Source: Forficula auricularia
Lineage: Eukaryota > Arthropoda > Insecta > Dermaptera > Forficulidae
DNA: 64,000 nucleotides
Direction of reading: 5' to 3'
Assembly: GCA_024734495.1 (NCBI GenBank)
Contig: JALMQS010000153.1
Span: forward strand, 13,854,299 to 13,918,298
Part shown: piece by piece, positions 11,312 through 23,092 of the stretch
How the letters are laid out: each line of letters begins with the position of its first letter
How positions within the stretch are numbered: the first letter of the stretch is position 1
The notes under the pieces: model-generated
Told to the model about the DNA's origin: nothing
The model's input: only the letters and a program-made list of their open reading frames with translations
Databases searched by the model: none
Position numbers and translations under genes: made by a program

Positions 11312-12250
11312 GTTTGTATTTTAAATAAATAAATAAATAAATCTTTATTACTCGACCTGCTTAGAGGCACTATTCCGGTGGCTAGGTCAACAAAACATCA
11401 ATACAAATTAACTTCAGAAATTAATAAACATAAATACAAATCAATTAAAAGAAATTTACAATTAACAAACAAGAAAAAGAAAAAAATAGAAATGTATGCT
11501 CATTTACAAATAACATGATCATAGATTTCCATCAAAAGACAAAACGTAATTTTAATAATTCCGCGTAAAACCCCGATACCAGGAGGAAACGACGCATTAG
11601 TCATCCCAACATTTGCCATAAGTTGTTAAGGAAACCTGGTTAAAACCTTAACAAGGATGGTATGACCTCTCTCTACCTCAGCTAATCTCTGCTTGCGAGA
11701 ATTAAATAAAATTTTGCACAACTCTAGGACATTAGGACTTGACAAAATTTATAATTGATTTAATCATAGGGGGCAGAGGACTATAATCCCAAGTAGTAAC
11801 AGACAGATTTTTCCACAAATCAATGCCAGATTCTACAAATGAATGTAAACGAATCTTTTTTCTATGATCAGCTCTACCTAAATAATTGAAAAGTTTTTGT
11901 TTTGACTTGAGTAGCAGAGTTGTTGATTCACTAAGAGAAACAAAGAGGTTGTCCTCTGCTTGATGCAAATAAACATACACACATATATATCGAGATGATA
12001 CATACAGATATATCATCTTGATATATAAGTGTGTGTATGTTTATTTGCATCAAGCAGAGGACAACCTCTTTGTTTCTCTTTGTCTACCTAAATAACTTGG
12101 TTCCTGAAATCTATTCGTTATTTCCTCCCAACTCCTAATTTTCTGATAATTATTAGTAAATTTAACATCTAGCTTATTAATTAATGAAATACAAAAACTT
12201 TTCTTATATAGTAAAAGTAAAATGTGAACCCACTTCGATTTCACTTTTAT
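11312..12250 (-). mobile_element. LINE 3' remnant
   Basis: Read on the minus strand, the segment ends in an ATTT-repeat tail (about 11320-11345 on the + strand). It contains an open stretch with residues SFVESGIDLWKNLS, which resembles the last residues of LINE reverse transcriptases of the jockey/CR1 kind (a hydrophobic/W-x-x-L motif near the C terminus). A further open stretch, 12050-12244, may be upstream sequence of the same ORF. A hairpin at 11934-12080 interrupts it. No intact polymerase motifs are seen. Confidence 0.45.
11934..12080. repeat. Hairpin with 50-bp arms
   Basis: AAGAGAAACAAAGAGGTTG at the left is mirrored by CAACCTCTTTGTTTCTCTT at the right, closing over an AT-rich loop. 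One arm (CCTCTGCTTGATGCAAATAA) recurs alone at about 21268. Confidence 0.7.
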
Positions 12251-12889
12251 TCATATTAATATATCGTAAATGAAATTATTTTCCTCTGAAATATCTAAAG
12301 CTTCTAGATGGAGAATATGTATCAAAGTTGAAATGAGACGAATGATATCTAAAAAAATCCCCTTGGGAGTATTTTCCTTCAGCAAAATAAAAATTCTAGC
12401 CCCATGAATATTCAGTAATATTATATTTATGAATTAATTAACTATTTCGCTATCTTACTGTAGAGATGATTTCTTTTGGGAAAAGAAATTCATTTAAATA
12501 TTATTTTATTCTTCTGTTCTGATTATAAAAATAATAATAAAAAAGAATTTCTTTGATAAATTATATATATATATATATACTTATATACCTATATCTATGT
12601 GTATACTATATATAAACATATCTCGTTAATTTCTAAAATGAGTGAATATATTAAGTTTAATTATAATAGTGGGTAGTAGAGCGTGTCTATATTTAATAGC
12701 ACATTTGAAGAGTAAATGAAAAATATAATTAAGAATTTAAGAAGATAGAAAAAAAATCGATTAAGCCATTAACACCACTATCATCAGTCGGAAGACTGTT
12801 TTGACTCAACTGTTCCAGTTAATTCTATTCCTCATCTTTTTTATACCTCTCTAAAACTACGACAATCATTTCATAACTCATTTAAGAAA
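12251..12889. other. AT-rich sequence with a short TA run
   Basis: A (TA)n run lies near 12565-12580. Nothing else could be recognised. Confidence 0.5.
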
Positions 12890-13440
12890 ATTAATTAATA
12901 AAGTAAAGGGTGTGTAGTTTCACAGTGAATGAAATAAAACTGAAAGTGGTTTATACAAACTCACTATATTTCGGATTATTAGTTCTATCATCAGGAGTTT
13001 ACAGGTTAAAACTAATAATAATTGAACGAGCGATCACAATTTTTAACATCTAAATCATACGTACCATTATAACAAACTATAACATTCAAATCATACATAC
13101 CAATATAACACAAGAAAATCATCAATAAAATTAAAATTAAAAAAAAATTTTTTACAAAAATTTTCTTTTTAAATATAAAAATATATAAATATAAATATAA
13201 AAATCTATGTAAATATGAATATTAATATAAATAAAAAACCTTTAATTACAAGTATAAATATAAAAAATTTTAGAATTAAATTAGAAAATAAAATTACAAA
13301 TTTAAGTCATAGACACAAAATTAATTATAAATATCAATGTACAAATAAGCATAAATTACATATAGAGATAAAGATTAAAATAAAACATAATAGAGATAAA
13401 TTAGATGAGATAAAAAAAAAATCATTTAAGAAAGACTAAA
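12890..13440 (-). mobile_element. Single-arm copy of the 9.1-kb fold-back family
   Basis: The segment matches the left arm of 9148-9574 from TTAATTAATAAAGTAAAG onward and extends about 110 bp further at its inner end (past AATTAATTATAAATATC). The extension shows sequence that the 9.1-kb palindrome lost at its junction. The 74-codon Lys/Asn-rich ORF inside it is a composition artefact. Confidence 0.65.
12957..13000 (-). ncRNA. Hammerhead ribozyme motif, helix III changed
   Basis: Helix I (AAACTC/GAGTTT), CTGATGA and GAAA are present. Helix III reads ATATAG rather than ATATAT, so the closing A-U pair is lost, and helix II is weaker (AGA against TCC). Confidence 0.55.
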
Positions 13441-13508
13441 TGATTCATTGATTGTCTATGATTATTTAATTATATTGTAAAATTTATTAATTTCAAAAAT
13501 ATAGATTT

Positions 13509-13674
13509 CAGTGGAAGTTGGTGACTTTTCAACCAAGAGAAGATCTCCAAAAAATAATAATTTTAAAATGTAAAGATCCTAAAATTTTGGAGTTGATATA
13601 TATGAAAATACTCTAAATGTTTGAAATTTTAGGGATGTGCCGCATCCACAGCATTCATGGACCGCACGACACTG
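13509..13674. mobile_element. Deletion derivative of the CAGTGGCG hAT family
   Basis: It starts CAGTGGAAGTTGGTGACTTT and ends GACCGCACGACACTG. Both ends match those of 10509-11079, with the middle missing. ATATAGAT occurs next to both ends but is offset by two bases on the left, so the target duplication is uncertain. Confidence 0.6.
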
Positions 13675-14030
13675 ATATAGATAGTTCTAAAATTAAAAGG
13701 CCAAAATTTATGACAAGGAAATGGTATAACATTTCCGAGAGAAAAATTGATTAGTTTATTGATTGATTTTTCATTTTCAAAATACTGATTGAAAAAAACA
13801 GTGAAAACATATTCTCATTTTCATCCTCTGCAATTGTTTATAGTAGTACTCTGCAGTACTGCTCTGTGAAAATTTGGTGATATGTCAATAATTTTGTGTC
13901 AACCAACGGTTTGACGTAAAAAGTTGAAACTTGGCTCAAAAGGCCATCTTATTATTAAAATATTGTGTGAAAATTTCAACTCATTTGCCACAACAAGCCA
14001 TTCGATAGCTCCATATAACAATTCATGTTT

Positions 14031-14122
14031 TGAAGGAGACAATAAAGAGTGTGTCTTCTGCTGGAATTATAAATTTTATTTATTTATCCAGCAGAAGACA
14101 CACTCTTTTATTGTCTCCTTCA
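14031..14122. repeat. Hairpin, 35-bp arms
   Basis: TGAAGGAGACAATAAAGAGT at the left is mirrored by ACTCTTTTATTGTCTCCTTCA at the right with one extra base. GCAGAAGACACA within an arm also occurs in the repeat at 39117 and 39862. The overlapping ORFs at 13924 and 14030 cross this hairpin and are not genes. Confidence 0.7.
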
Positions 14123-14496
14123 ATATATAAAAATTCTGCTACTCTCGGCAAAAACTTTCAATTTAATTCATGTGTTTATTTTCTGATTTTTTTCATTTTT
14201 GTACCCTTAGTTATAAAACTAAAAGCCCAAAATCGAGTCACTTAATCGACGTAGAAAAATAACATTTTAAAGAAAGATAGAAAAAATATTCATTTATTGA
14301 ATTATTTGTTCATTTTTAAAATAATAATGAAGTGAAAACATATACTCCGTTTAATCTGTATTAGTTGATGGTAGTATTCCGTAATAATATAAATGAAATA
14401 TAAATTATATTAGTCAAATAATATCTTTAGATTTTGGTGATTTGGCAATTTTTTGTCACCGAATGGTTTGAGCTATAATCTGCGGCCTAGAGGCGC

Positions 14497-14856
14497 CAGG
14501 TAAAATTCTCCCAAGTGTGCTAGAGGGTCTAAGGGCTAGTTGTATGTCGGTTGGTAAACACTTTTTAAACGTTGACAAAGGGTAAAACCTTAAAATTCAC
14601 CTTGGCCGGGTGGGATGGCCAATCAGATGAAAATACCTGTCATCTGATTGGCCATCCCACCCGGCACAATGTGAATTTTAAGGTTTTACACTTTGTCAAC
14701 GTTTAAAAATGGCAGGCACTTTCATCTGATTGACCATCCCACCCGGCACAAGATGAATTTTAAGGTTTTACCCTTTGCCAACGTTTAAAAAGAATTTACC
14801 AACCGACATACAACTGGCCCTTAGACCCTCTAGCACCCTTGGGAGAATTTTACCTG
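14497..14856. mobile_element. Harbinger-like palindrome with duplicated right arm
   Basis: The outer inverted repeat starts CAGGTAAAATTCTCCC and encloses the family's GGGCTAGTTGTATGTCGG end. The right-arm segment (GGCCATCCCACCCGGCACAA and following bases) is present twice, and the left arm once. The palindrome extends about 38 bp outside the usual family end. Confidence 0.65.
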
Positions 14857-16225
14857 TCGTCTCTAATAACTATTGAGTATTTTCATCAACTTTGACTTCC
14901 CTATAAATTCAGCGTCCCTGGACGATCCCCCCAAAGACCAGCACTGGCTTTAATCCTGCAACTTTGGTGCAGCTAATATTATTTTTTTATGCCAAGTTTC
15001 AGCTCATTAACTACAACGACTCAAGAGCTAGAGCTATTCGAGTTATTTTTTCGAAATTTCTACATTTTACAATTACAAGTTCAAAAACAACTTTCTAATC
15101 TTGAGTTTTCGAGGGTATCGAAATCCAGCCTGGCAGATACGGACAGAAAAAAAAAAATTATGCTTGAAAATCTCTACGTTTTAGACATTTCTAAGAACGA
15201 ATAAATAAATAATAATTGAAAAGAAAAATTTTATTCTCGCTTAACATAGCAAAAAGCGAAACCCTTCTCTCCAAAATCAAATTCTAGAACCGCGAGAAAA
15301 AATTTGTTTTCAATGGTTAAATTCATTTAATATTATTATACAATCTACATTAATATTTCTTAAATAGGAACAATCGATTCAAAGATAAAAAATAAATTAT
15401 TTAAAATTATCTATAAATTTGCTTAAATTTACATATACCCTTATCTGAATAATTTTTAGTTGTACTTACTAACGTTTATTACATTTTTTTCTTTAAATAT
15501 TTCGAGGTTAACCTTAAGATTTATAAATATATACCGATGTCCTTGAAGATTATTTCTATCGTATATATATGTATTAAATGTTATTCTTTTATAGATGAAA
15601 TTTTGCATTTTAAGTCAAATTACTTAATAAGTATTACCAAATAATATCCAACGTTAGTAAAAGTTTCTTTTGTTCGAGTGAATTTTGATCGGTGTCAATT
15701 ATTTAATTAATAATGAATAAAAAAAATTATTTTTTTCTTTTTTGACCTTCTAATGAAAATTTGAAGATAATATTAAATATCTAGATTTGAATATTTTTTC
15801 ATGGCCATATTATGAGAATAATAATTTTGAATCGAAATAGGCGAACTTGAATTAATAAATGGAAAATTGAATTCGTTCCCAATTTGATGCAGACCCATGA
15901 CGTAGTATTTATCATCATTTTAGAGGGTGCACCATGAAATATATAAAACAATTTTTGAGTTAAAATAAATTGGTATAATAAATATTCTATTATTAAATGT
16001 TGATGTGCTGGAAGATTCTTTCGGGTGGATATTGTAAAATTAGAAAAGAGATTAAAATTTTGTAAATACTTGGAAAATTTAACCAATTTTCTAATTTTAT
16101 CATTAACGTAAAAAAATTCATAAAAAATCTTCTAGTTTATAACCTTAGTAAAAAGCATAATAATTGAGCTCGGGGGATGTTTTCAGCAAATTATGATAAA
16201 AAGACAGAAGGTGAATTTAGGTTGG
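14857..16225. other. AT-rich sequence, nothing recognised
   Basis: Short ORFs at 14989 and 15799 have no recognisable domain. No element ends were found. Confidence 0.5.
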
Positions 16226-16564
16226 AAAAATCGCAATTTTTTCTTCATAATGAAAAACCACTCATTCTAGAAACTTGATTCTCATCTGATTCTCTAGGAA
16301 ATTTTGTTGACTTGAACGTTTACTTTAAACGATTTTTTGATAAAATTCTTATATTTATAGATATCCAGCATTTTCCATGACAGAAAATGATCCGAATTCT
16401 CAGAAGTGTCATGGAAAATGCTGGATATCTATAAATCTAAGAATTTTATCAAAAAGTTGTCCAAATAAACGTTCAAGTCAACAAAATTTCCTAGAGAATG
16501 AGATAGGAATCAAGTTTCTAGAATGAGTGGTTTTCATTTTATGAAGGAAAAATTGCGATTTTTT
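16226..16564. repeat. Fold-back, arms about 150 bp
   Basis: The outer ends AAAAATCGCAATTTTTTC and GAAAAATTGCGATTTTTT pair, and the inner ends TTTCCATGACA and TGTCATGGAAA close on a loop of about 25 bp. The arms are nearly identical, so the copy is fairly young. It is joined on the right to non-palindromic repeat-like DNA. Confidence 0.7.
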
Positions 16565-17215
16565 GCAAAAAATTGCAGTTTTTAAAAACTTCATTGCGGC
16601 ACGGAGTACCATTTGTCCAATTAAGATGAAACTTTGTTTGAATTGTAGAAAATTTAATCTAGTTTAAAAATGTATAGAGTGGTCTTTGTCGAAAACGTCC
16701 TCCTTCATGGTCAAAATGGGAAAATATCAAAAAAAGTCCAAGTTTTTGGGATTTGCCGAAACAGAAAAAAATAGGCCAATTTTCAATTAGTGCTTCAGCC
16801 CGAACGGTTGGTCGGAGAAAAAACCTAAATAAAGAAATTTGTAGAAGATTTTATGAACTTTCATTTTGATATAGGAATGTTATTTACGAAAAGTTGATAG
16901 TTTTCGAGTTATGAGCGAAAAACCGCCAAAAAATGGAAATTTTCACCTTTTTTTGCATTTTCTACATTGTTGCGTCACGAAATTTTGGTGGGAGACCTCA
17001 GATTTGGATTCAGCGCCCCAAAAACATATATATCCAAAAAATCAGAACTACCCCAAAACTTTCCCCATAGGGGCCCATTTGAGCACAATTTGACTGGACT
17101 ATACTTGCTTAGGTGAAGGAATTTATTGAAGGAATGAAGAAATATTACTAGGGCAAAATTTAATTTAAAATCTGTTAAAACTTTTTTTTTATTTTAAACA
17201 AAAATTTTAACGCTA
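16565..17215. other. Unclassified, probably repeat-derived
   Basis: No gene could be supported. The 60-codon ORF at 16911 shows no recognisable domain. Confidence 0.4.
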
Positions 17216-17702
17216 TTATGGTGGTAAAAATTTGGAGATTTCAACCAAGAGGATGCTGTCCAAAATATAACCCTTTAATTTGTAAAATTTCACTCAAAGC
17301 TTACTCAAGGGGAATTTCGAAACAAACTAAAAAGAAAGGAGAGTTTTAATTTGGTTGAATTAAATAAAATTAAGATGAGACACCGATTATTTACAACATA
17401 GTATATCTAGATTTTTGAAATACAGCAAAAGTTTCAACGTCTGCTGAAAAAAAGAAACCCTATCGAAATATATAATAACAAGCGATTCCCTACAATACAG
17501 CTTTCCAAGATTCTCACTCGTATCAGGACAGGATCATATAAATCACTTGTACTATCGGTTTCCAAATGAAAGACTTTTATACTATTCTTTCGACAAATTA
17601 TAGAATATCACACCCAGTGTGGTAAAGTAAAAATGGTATGAAAATACTCTTGAGGTTTTGAAATTCTAGGGTTTCGCATCATCCATGGACCGCACCCCAC
17701 TG
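17216..17702. mobile_element. Degenerate CAGTGGCG hAT-family copy with an internal block
   Basis: The right end CCATGGACCGCACCCCACTG and the left-interior AGATTTCAACCAAGAG match the 10.5- and 13.5-kb copies. The internal block at about 17440-17620 (with AAAGAAACCCTATCGAA) is shared with 59195-59350 inside another element. Confidence 0.5.
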
Positions 17703-18112
17703 ATACATACTGATTTGGAGGGAATATTAAATTTCAAGTCATCGAAAGATAACAAAAGAATTAATTCTAAACATCCTAATTATTAAAAAATTTTCGTCGA
17801 TATTATTTTTTAATTATCAACAATTTAAATGCAGAAGGTCATAGATTTTAAAACATATTAAAGAAGATCTTTTATTTTTTTAATGCTTAGTTTATATAAG
17901 GAGTATCATTTGATTAATGTTAAAGGTAGGCTGTATGTTTAGTTGACTATCTTTCAGGCGAAAAGGGTGAATATAAATAAAACTTTGTTCAACTGGCTTA
18001 TTATTCGCAAGAAAGAAAAAGCGACATTACTTTAAAAATTATATAAAGAAATTTTGTAACAGGAATAGCAGGGAATTGGACAAAAATTAAAAACATAGAG
18101 TTTTTATTAAAT

Positions 18113-18156
18113 GGACCAGACGTTTCGTCAATTTATTTTGACTTCCTCAGTGTCCC
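18113..18156 (-). ncRNA. Hammerhead ribozyme motif, intact core
   Basis: On the minus strand the order is GGGACA, CTGAGGA, A, GTCAA-loop-TTGAC, GAAA, CGT, C, TGGTCC. Helix II is a perfect 5 bp. Helix I pairs at five of six positions, including one G-U. Helix III is ACGU. The host unit is otherwise unrecognisable. Confidence 0.75.
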
Positions 18157-18324
18157 ATTTTATCACCCTTTGTCAAAAAACAATTTCACTACGACAAAAC
18201 ATCATTGATCTTTTTTTAAATACATTCTTGGCTCCAATTAATCAACAATCTTGGACTTTTATTATTATTCTTAATTAAAAAAATATTTTTTGTTGTTTTT
18301 ATACAGAGATGGCATTTGTAAATG

Positions 18325-18410
18325 AATTTTTTTTTTTTGGGGAGGGGGGGATTTTTCTGCCCTTCTAGCCATAAGCCAATTTACGATATTGATATTAAAT
18401 TAAACTTCTT
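18325..18410 (-). mobile_element. SINE-1 3' fragment
   Basis: A poly-T run and a G-rich stretch are followed by CCCTTCTAGCCATAAGCC, the complement of the conserved SINE-1 tail (GGCTTATGGCTAGAAGGG). The tRNA-related head is missing. Confidence 0.55.
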
Positions 18411-18479
18411 TGCAGGGATCAGATTTTTAGCCGGTTATAAATTAAAATTGAATATTAGATTAAAGAATTTTTTTAATTG

Positions 18480-19126
18480 TTAAGGTAGTTGTTTCGCGAC
18501 AATACTAGCAAAAAGTTAATGCTAGAGTATATAGAACAGACAATAAGGATTCATAATTCATAAGGCCAAAACTTTTTGCTGTTTATGTACCACTACTAGC
18601 CAATCCGGTGCTCGTTTGACAAATCTGGCAACACTGTTCGAACTTGTAAATATTTTATCATAGAAATTTCAGATAAAGTACATTATAAAGGGAGATTTAT
18701 AAAACAAAAATTTCTTAATAAGCGATTGAAAGCTGTTGCGAGAATGGTTGAAGCAAAAAACGTTTAAAAAAAGTACTAAAGTTAACCCACCTTTTAGGTT
18801 AAATAAATGTGTTGTTGCCAGCTTGTTTTTAGTGTAAATTTTTCATTGTTTATTCATTATTATCTCAGAAACTGTGTTGTAACTATGAATTAAAATTTTT
18901 TTAAAAAAGTATTAGTTATTGTTTAATGTTGGTTTAGTTTTTTATAACAATGGTAAGAAGAGTTTCTTAATTATGATTAAATGCAATGTATGCAAACTTT
19001 CCGATATCCCGTATAGTTTTTCCACCCAGGTTTTTCCACTAATCGATGCAGAAGTATTTAAATAATAATCTGTCTAAATTTCAAAAAAATCCTAAGAAAA
19101 CCCATATGGTGAAACAACTACCTTAA
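18480..19126. mobile_element. TTAA-type (piggyBac-like) MITE, family 2
   Basis: It is bounded by TTAA on both sides, with termini GGTAGTTGTTTCGCGAC and GAAACAACTACC. A second copy lies at 58935-60007. The terminus differs from family 1 by one base (GGTAGTTCTTTC), which suggests mobilisation by one related transposase. Confidence 0.75.
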
Positions 19127-19783
19127 ACGTAAACGAGTTACGTCTATTTAATAGCTACGAAAAATAAAGTAAAAACATTTAATGCAATTAATGCAATATC
19201 TAATAGTTTTTTTTTTTATTTTTCTAAAAAAAAAATGAATGTATTTGGATTTGATTATTAAAAATTAAAATTTGTCAAATTGATTCATTCTCTTTTGAAT
19301 GGAAATTAATGTCCACTAGCGATATAAATTGGATTTGTTCTGTTTGAAAAGAATCATGAACAGCGCTATTGAAATTCAACATTCTTTTTTATTTTTATTT
19401 TTCAATCGGATCTATTTGAGTGTGTGGGATATTTTTGTGAAAAGTAAAAACATTTTTTTTTTTTTTGTAATGTTTATTCTACGTATTCTAAATATAAAAT
19501 TTACATCTTTTGTGACTGTCGGTCGTCAAGAATGATTTATTGTGTCTTTGAAAACACAGAAGCCGTTTTGAGAAAAGTCCTTTACCAGACGAGAGACGAT
19601 CACTTTCGTTCTTTAACAAGAAAATGCGACCATTTTTTTCTCTTTTTATTATTTACATGAGATAGAGAAGATAAATGGAAGAAGAGATTTAATTTCCAAT
19701 TTGTAGATGAAATCAATTATAATTATTAGTAATGATAGTTTTTAAGGAATTTGGTGTTGATACTTGGTGAAACATTTTTTAAA

Positions 19784-19855
19784 ATTATTGGATAAAACAT
19801 ACTTGGTAGATTTCACATTAATGTGAAACCTACCAAGTATGTTTTATCCAATAAT
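19784..19855. repeat. Near-perfect 72-bp hairpin
   Basis: The arm ATTATTGGATAAAACATACT closes with AGTATGTTTTATCCAATAAT, with a two-base loop and one mismatch. Confidence 0.8.
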
Positions 19856-19980
19856 ATTAGTAATGAAGCTGTTGAAGCTTTTATTTTTGTAATTAATTTG
19901 ATTAAAGTTTGAATTTTTATTTAAATCACACATAATTAATTATAATTATTTATTAAACACGAACAAATAATACAATATAA

Positions 19981-20024
19981 CTACGACGTTTCGATCGATT
20001 TATTCTGCGATCGTTTTCAAGTAT
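19981..20024 (-). ncRNA. Hammerhead-like motif with altered core
   Basis: Helix II (CGATCG/CGATCG), GAAA, helix III ACGU and three pairs of helix I are kept. The CUGANGA position reads TTGAAAA, so two conserved core bases are changed. It is probably inactive. Confidence 0.5.
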
Positions 20025-20375
20025 AAGCACCCATTCCGATTATAGGTTAACTGAGTAAATCACGTGTCGGTCAGGCTTATATAGACTCCATGTACAGTCC
20101 AGTCAAAAAACCAACACACTGACGACCTCAGCGCCCCTGTCGGACTGAGCATTAAATGTTTTTTAAAAACCATAAGTGAAAAATATTGACAAATCAAATG
20201 ATAATAATAATAGCAATAATAAATAGCAATTATTCCACATATCAAGAATATTATAGTTTACATAGTTGGATTTTATAATACCTTGTATATGTGGATTAAT
20301 TGTTATTTATTATTAGACAAATTGATTTTTAAACTGAAAGTTTCAATTATTTTGTTAAGGTTCAAGTTATTTATT

Positions 20376-20568
20376 GGGGGGGGGGGGTCGATAGGCTAGT
20401 CGGTAGCGTGACAGCGAGCTAACCAGGAGACCCGGGTTCGAATCCGACTCGAGGCAGCCAGCCAAAATCTGACCCCGGGGGTAGAGACAAATTTTAAAAA
20501 TATATCTAGTATCGTAATTAGGCTTATGGCTAGAAGGGCCGAAAAGCCAAAAAAAAAAAAAAAAAAAA
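20376..20568 (+). mobile_element. SINE-1, full-length, tRNA-derived
   Basis: The tRNA-like head has an A-box-like region (TAGTCGGTAGCGTGACAGCG) and a clear B box (GGGTTCGAATCC). The tail GGCTTATGGCTAGAAGGG ends in poly-A. A target duplication GTTATTTATT lies on both sides. Other copies are at 36264, 38650 and 39182. Confidence 0.8.
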
Positions 20569-20775
20569 AAGTTATTTATTATTGTTATTATTATTATCAT
20601 TTGATTTGTCAATATTTTTCAATTTATGGTTTTTAAAAAACATGTAATGCTCAGTCCGACAGGGGGCGCTGAGGTCGTCAGTGTGTTGGTTTTTTGACTG
20701 GACTGTACATGGAGTCTATATAAGCCTGACCGACACGTGATTTACTCAGTTAACATATAATCGGAGTGGGTGCTC

Positions 20776-20819
20776 ATACTTGAGAACGATCGCAGAATAA
20801 GTCGATCGAAACGTCGTAT
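20776..20819 (+). ncRNA. Hammerhead-like motif with altered core
   Basis: This is the right-arm partner of 19981-20024. Helix I is ATAC/GTAT, helix II CGATCG/CGATCG, then GAAA and ACGU. The core reads TTGAGAA instead of CTGANGA. Two core positions are changed in both arms, so the loss predates the inversion or is typical of this family. Confidence 0.5.
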
Positions 20820-20900
20820 TTATATTGTATTATTTGTTCGTGTTTGGTAGATAATTATAATTAATTATGTGTGATTTAAATAAAAATTCAAACTTTAATC

Positions 20901-21977
20901 GATTATAATTAGTTTATTATACACTACTTTAGTTTCTTTTACACTTAAAGATTATTAAAGTTGATTTTTTAATCACTAATTAGCCATTTTGATGTGATTG
21001 ATGTTCTACCAAGTGATATCCGTTGAATCTTAAATTTTAATCTAACGTGAATTTAGATATTAGCTGAGCACTTAGTTTCATTTAGTTAAAAACAACATTA
21101 AATAATTAATTAATGGGAATTATTGGGAATGAAAATGATCTAGAAAATATTTTTTACAGATGACCAAATCACCCATCCATTTTGAAATAAAAATAAATGA
21201 AAAGATATTTTTTCCTCTAAAGTATCTGAATTGTTAATTCATAAAGAGAAATCATTGAGGTTTTCCTCTGCTTGATGCAAATAAACATATACAAATAAAT
21301 ATAAATTTGTATAAATATAATTGTTTGTTTGACACTATAGTATTGAAGGTTTCACCTCCATCATCAGATTTTTAATTAGAAATATTTTATCTGATATTTC
21401 TCGTGGGTTCAATTACCCGATTGAATATAGAAAAATTCGTTTTGTTGTTATAATAAAACTAGCAACATAAAATACGATTTCATAAATCAGTTTTTATGGA
21501 TTAACTACCCTAAAAAATATATCAACGGCAAATTAAAAGATTTACCGAGATTTCAAAAAATAATTCGAGTTAAAGGATTACAGATTTAACAATTACATCG
21601 ATTACAATTATTGAATTCAAATGTTATTATATTAGAAAAAATATTAACGATATTATCTAAATTAGATAGATGAAATCCTTCATCATTCATTTAATTTAGT
21701 TGATATTTAAAAATCCAGATAATGTAGATATATTAAAATAATTTTATAATAATTATCTTCTCTGTTTATTAGCTGAGTGTTGGCTTCAAAATTAGAAGTT
21801 GAAACATCCTGAATAAACTAAGAAATGTTAAACTAGTTTTCTAAATTTCCCTTGGGTGGTTCTACCCAAAAAAATGTTCCGGATCATCAACCTGACTACT
21901 AAAGCAACAAGATAATGAAAAGTTAGTTATAAAAAAATTTAAAGATTGAATCTTCTGCTTAATCTTAAATATAAATA
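20901..21977. other. AT-rich sequence with repeat fragments
   Basis: It contains a copy of the 11.9-kb hairpin arm (about 21262-21285) and a decayed hammerhead at 21336-21368. No gene could be supported. Confidence 0.5.
21336..21368 (-). ncRNA. Hammerhead remnant
   Basis: On the minus strand CTGATGA, T and helix II GGAGG/CCTTC are present, but the GAAA box is reduced to AA before TACTATAG. It is related to the 39.4-kb family and is presumed dead. Confidence 0.5.
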
Positions 21978-22391
21978 CAGTGAAACCCTTCAAATCCGAA
22001 CTAATTGGGTGTAGCCTGTTCGGATTTCAATTTGTTCGGATTAGCCGAAAGCAGCTTCGACAATTGAAGATAACTGATATCAAGTGAAAGATTAAGTGAT
22101 ATTTTGTGTGTTTCTATTATTATTTCATTGTTTTTGCAAAGTGATTAACCTAAAGAATTTCAATAACCAACTTTTACCTTTTTTCAATCCTGGATGACAT
22201 AAGTATGTATGGTAGACACATTTACACTTTGTTAGGTATGCTAACTGTATTTCTATGTTAATTTTTCAGCTAATTATACAAATAAAATAAGGTTATAATG
22301 TAGAATATATACATAATTGATTTATGACTAAATAAATTTCTCTTTTTTGTGTTCGGATTTCCCGGAATTTCGGATTTGTGGGGTTTCACTG
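21978..22391. mobile_element. TA-flanked mariner/pogo-like MITE
   Basis: The termini CAGTGAAACCCTTCAAATCCG and CGGATTTGTGGGGTTTCACTG are inverted and flanked by TA on both sides. GTTCGGATTT also occurs internally. No transposase ORF is seen. Confidence 0.7.
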
Positions 22392-22407
22392 TATATTTAT
22401 TTATTTG

Positions 22408-22446
22408 AGAATAGTTTCGAAAGCTTTGCCTTTATCTTCAGACCAA
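22408..22446 (-). ncRNA. Hammerhead remnant
   Basis: On the minus strand CTGAAGA, helix II AAAG/CTTT and GAAA are kept. The helix III palindrome (ACTATAGT in the 39.4-kb family) has become ACTATTCT, and helix I no longer pairs well. Confidence 0.45.
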
Positions 22447-22759
22447 TTTGAAATTAAATAACTATTCCATTTTTAAAAACTATACTATAACTTAAATTTT
22501 ACAAATTTTTATGGCCAGAAGATTTTTTATTGTTTTTCAGCCTAACAGTAAATATTATTTAAAAAAACAACAATTTTTGATTAGGAAGTAACTCTGGATT
22601 AAACTAGAAAAAAATTATATTATATATCACATAGTAGCTAAAAATATAGCTACAGCTATTCGGTATTTATATAATAAACACAAAATTAAGATGACTTATT
22701 CCATTGAAAATTAATTTTAGATATAGGTACTTTCAAATTATAATTAACCATAACATTAA

Positions 22760-22786
<27 letters not shown>

Positions 22787-22791
<5 letters not shown>

Positions 22792-23092
22792 ATATATAAA
22801 ATAGAAAAGTATTGGATATGTATGTGGAAACGATCTGATTGGCCAGTGCATAAGCCAATGGCAAAGCGTTAAATTATTAGAACGATTCTGATTGGTCAGA
22901 TAGTGATCGTGCTTAGCCAATGTGTTAAATAAATCTTTCTTTATTGTTCCTTATTGTTGAATCATTTTAATTCAGCACATTATTTCAATACTTACAGTAT
23001 CATTTTAAATTTCAATTATTAAATTGGTATGAACGAGACGCTTCCCGCCAGGGGCTAGGTGACGCCGGGCCGAAGGCCCGGTCGTCAACTAG
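22787..23092 (+). mobile_element. Helitron-type nonautonomous element
   Basis: The 5' end is TCTATATATATAAAATAG after an A. The 3' end has the GGGCCGAAGGCCC hairpin, then GTCGTCAACTAG followed by T. TC start, hairpin, CTAG end and insertion between A and T are the standard Helitron marks. A (TATC)n run (22761-22786) abuts the 5' end. Confidence 0.85.

Larger units (their letters stand above)
19900..20900. mobile_element. Head-to-head fold-back with TATA-box arms and a SINE at its centre
   Basis: The arms (19900-20228 and about 20571-20900) are inverted copies starting GATTAAAGTTTGAATTTTT. Each arm has GTCTATATAAGCCTGACCG, a plausible TATA box, upstream of a degenerate hammerhead. A SINE-1 copy with target duplication sits near the centre. 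A fragment of the outer arm recurs at 58205-58290. The reverse transcriptase is absent. Confidence 0.65.

Noticed and set aside
13215..13439. 74-codon Lys/Asn-rich ORF
   Set aside because: It lies within a retroelement arm and reflects AT-rich composition.
20376..20568. Functional tRNA gene
   Set aside because: The B box is good, but there is no full cloverleaf, a fixed non-tRNA body and poly-A follow, and the copy has target duplications; it is a SINE.
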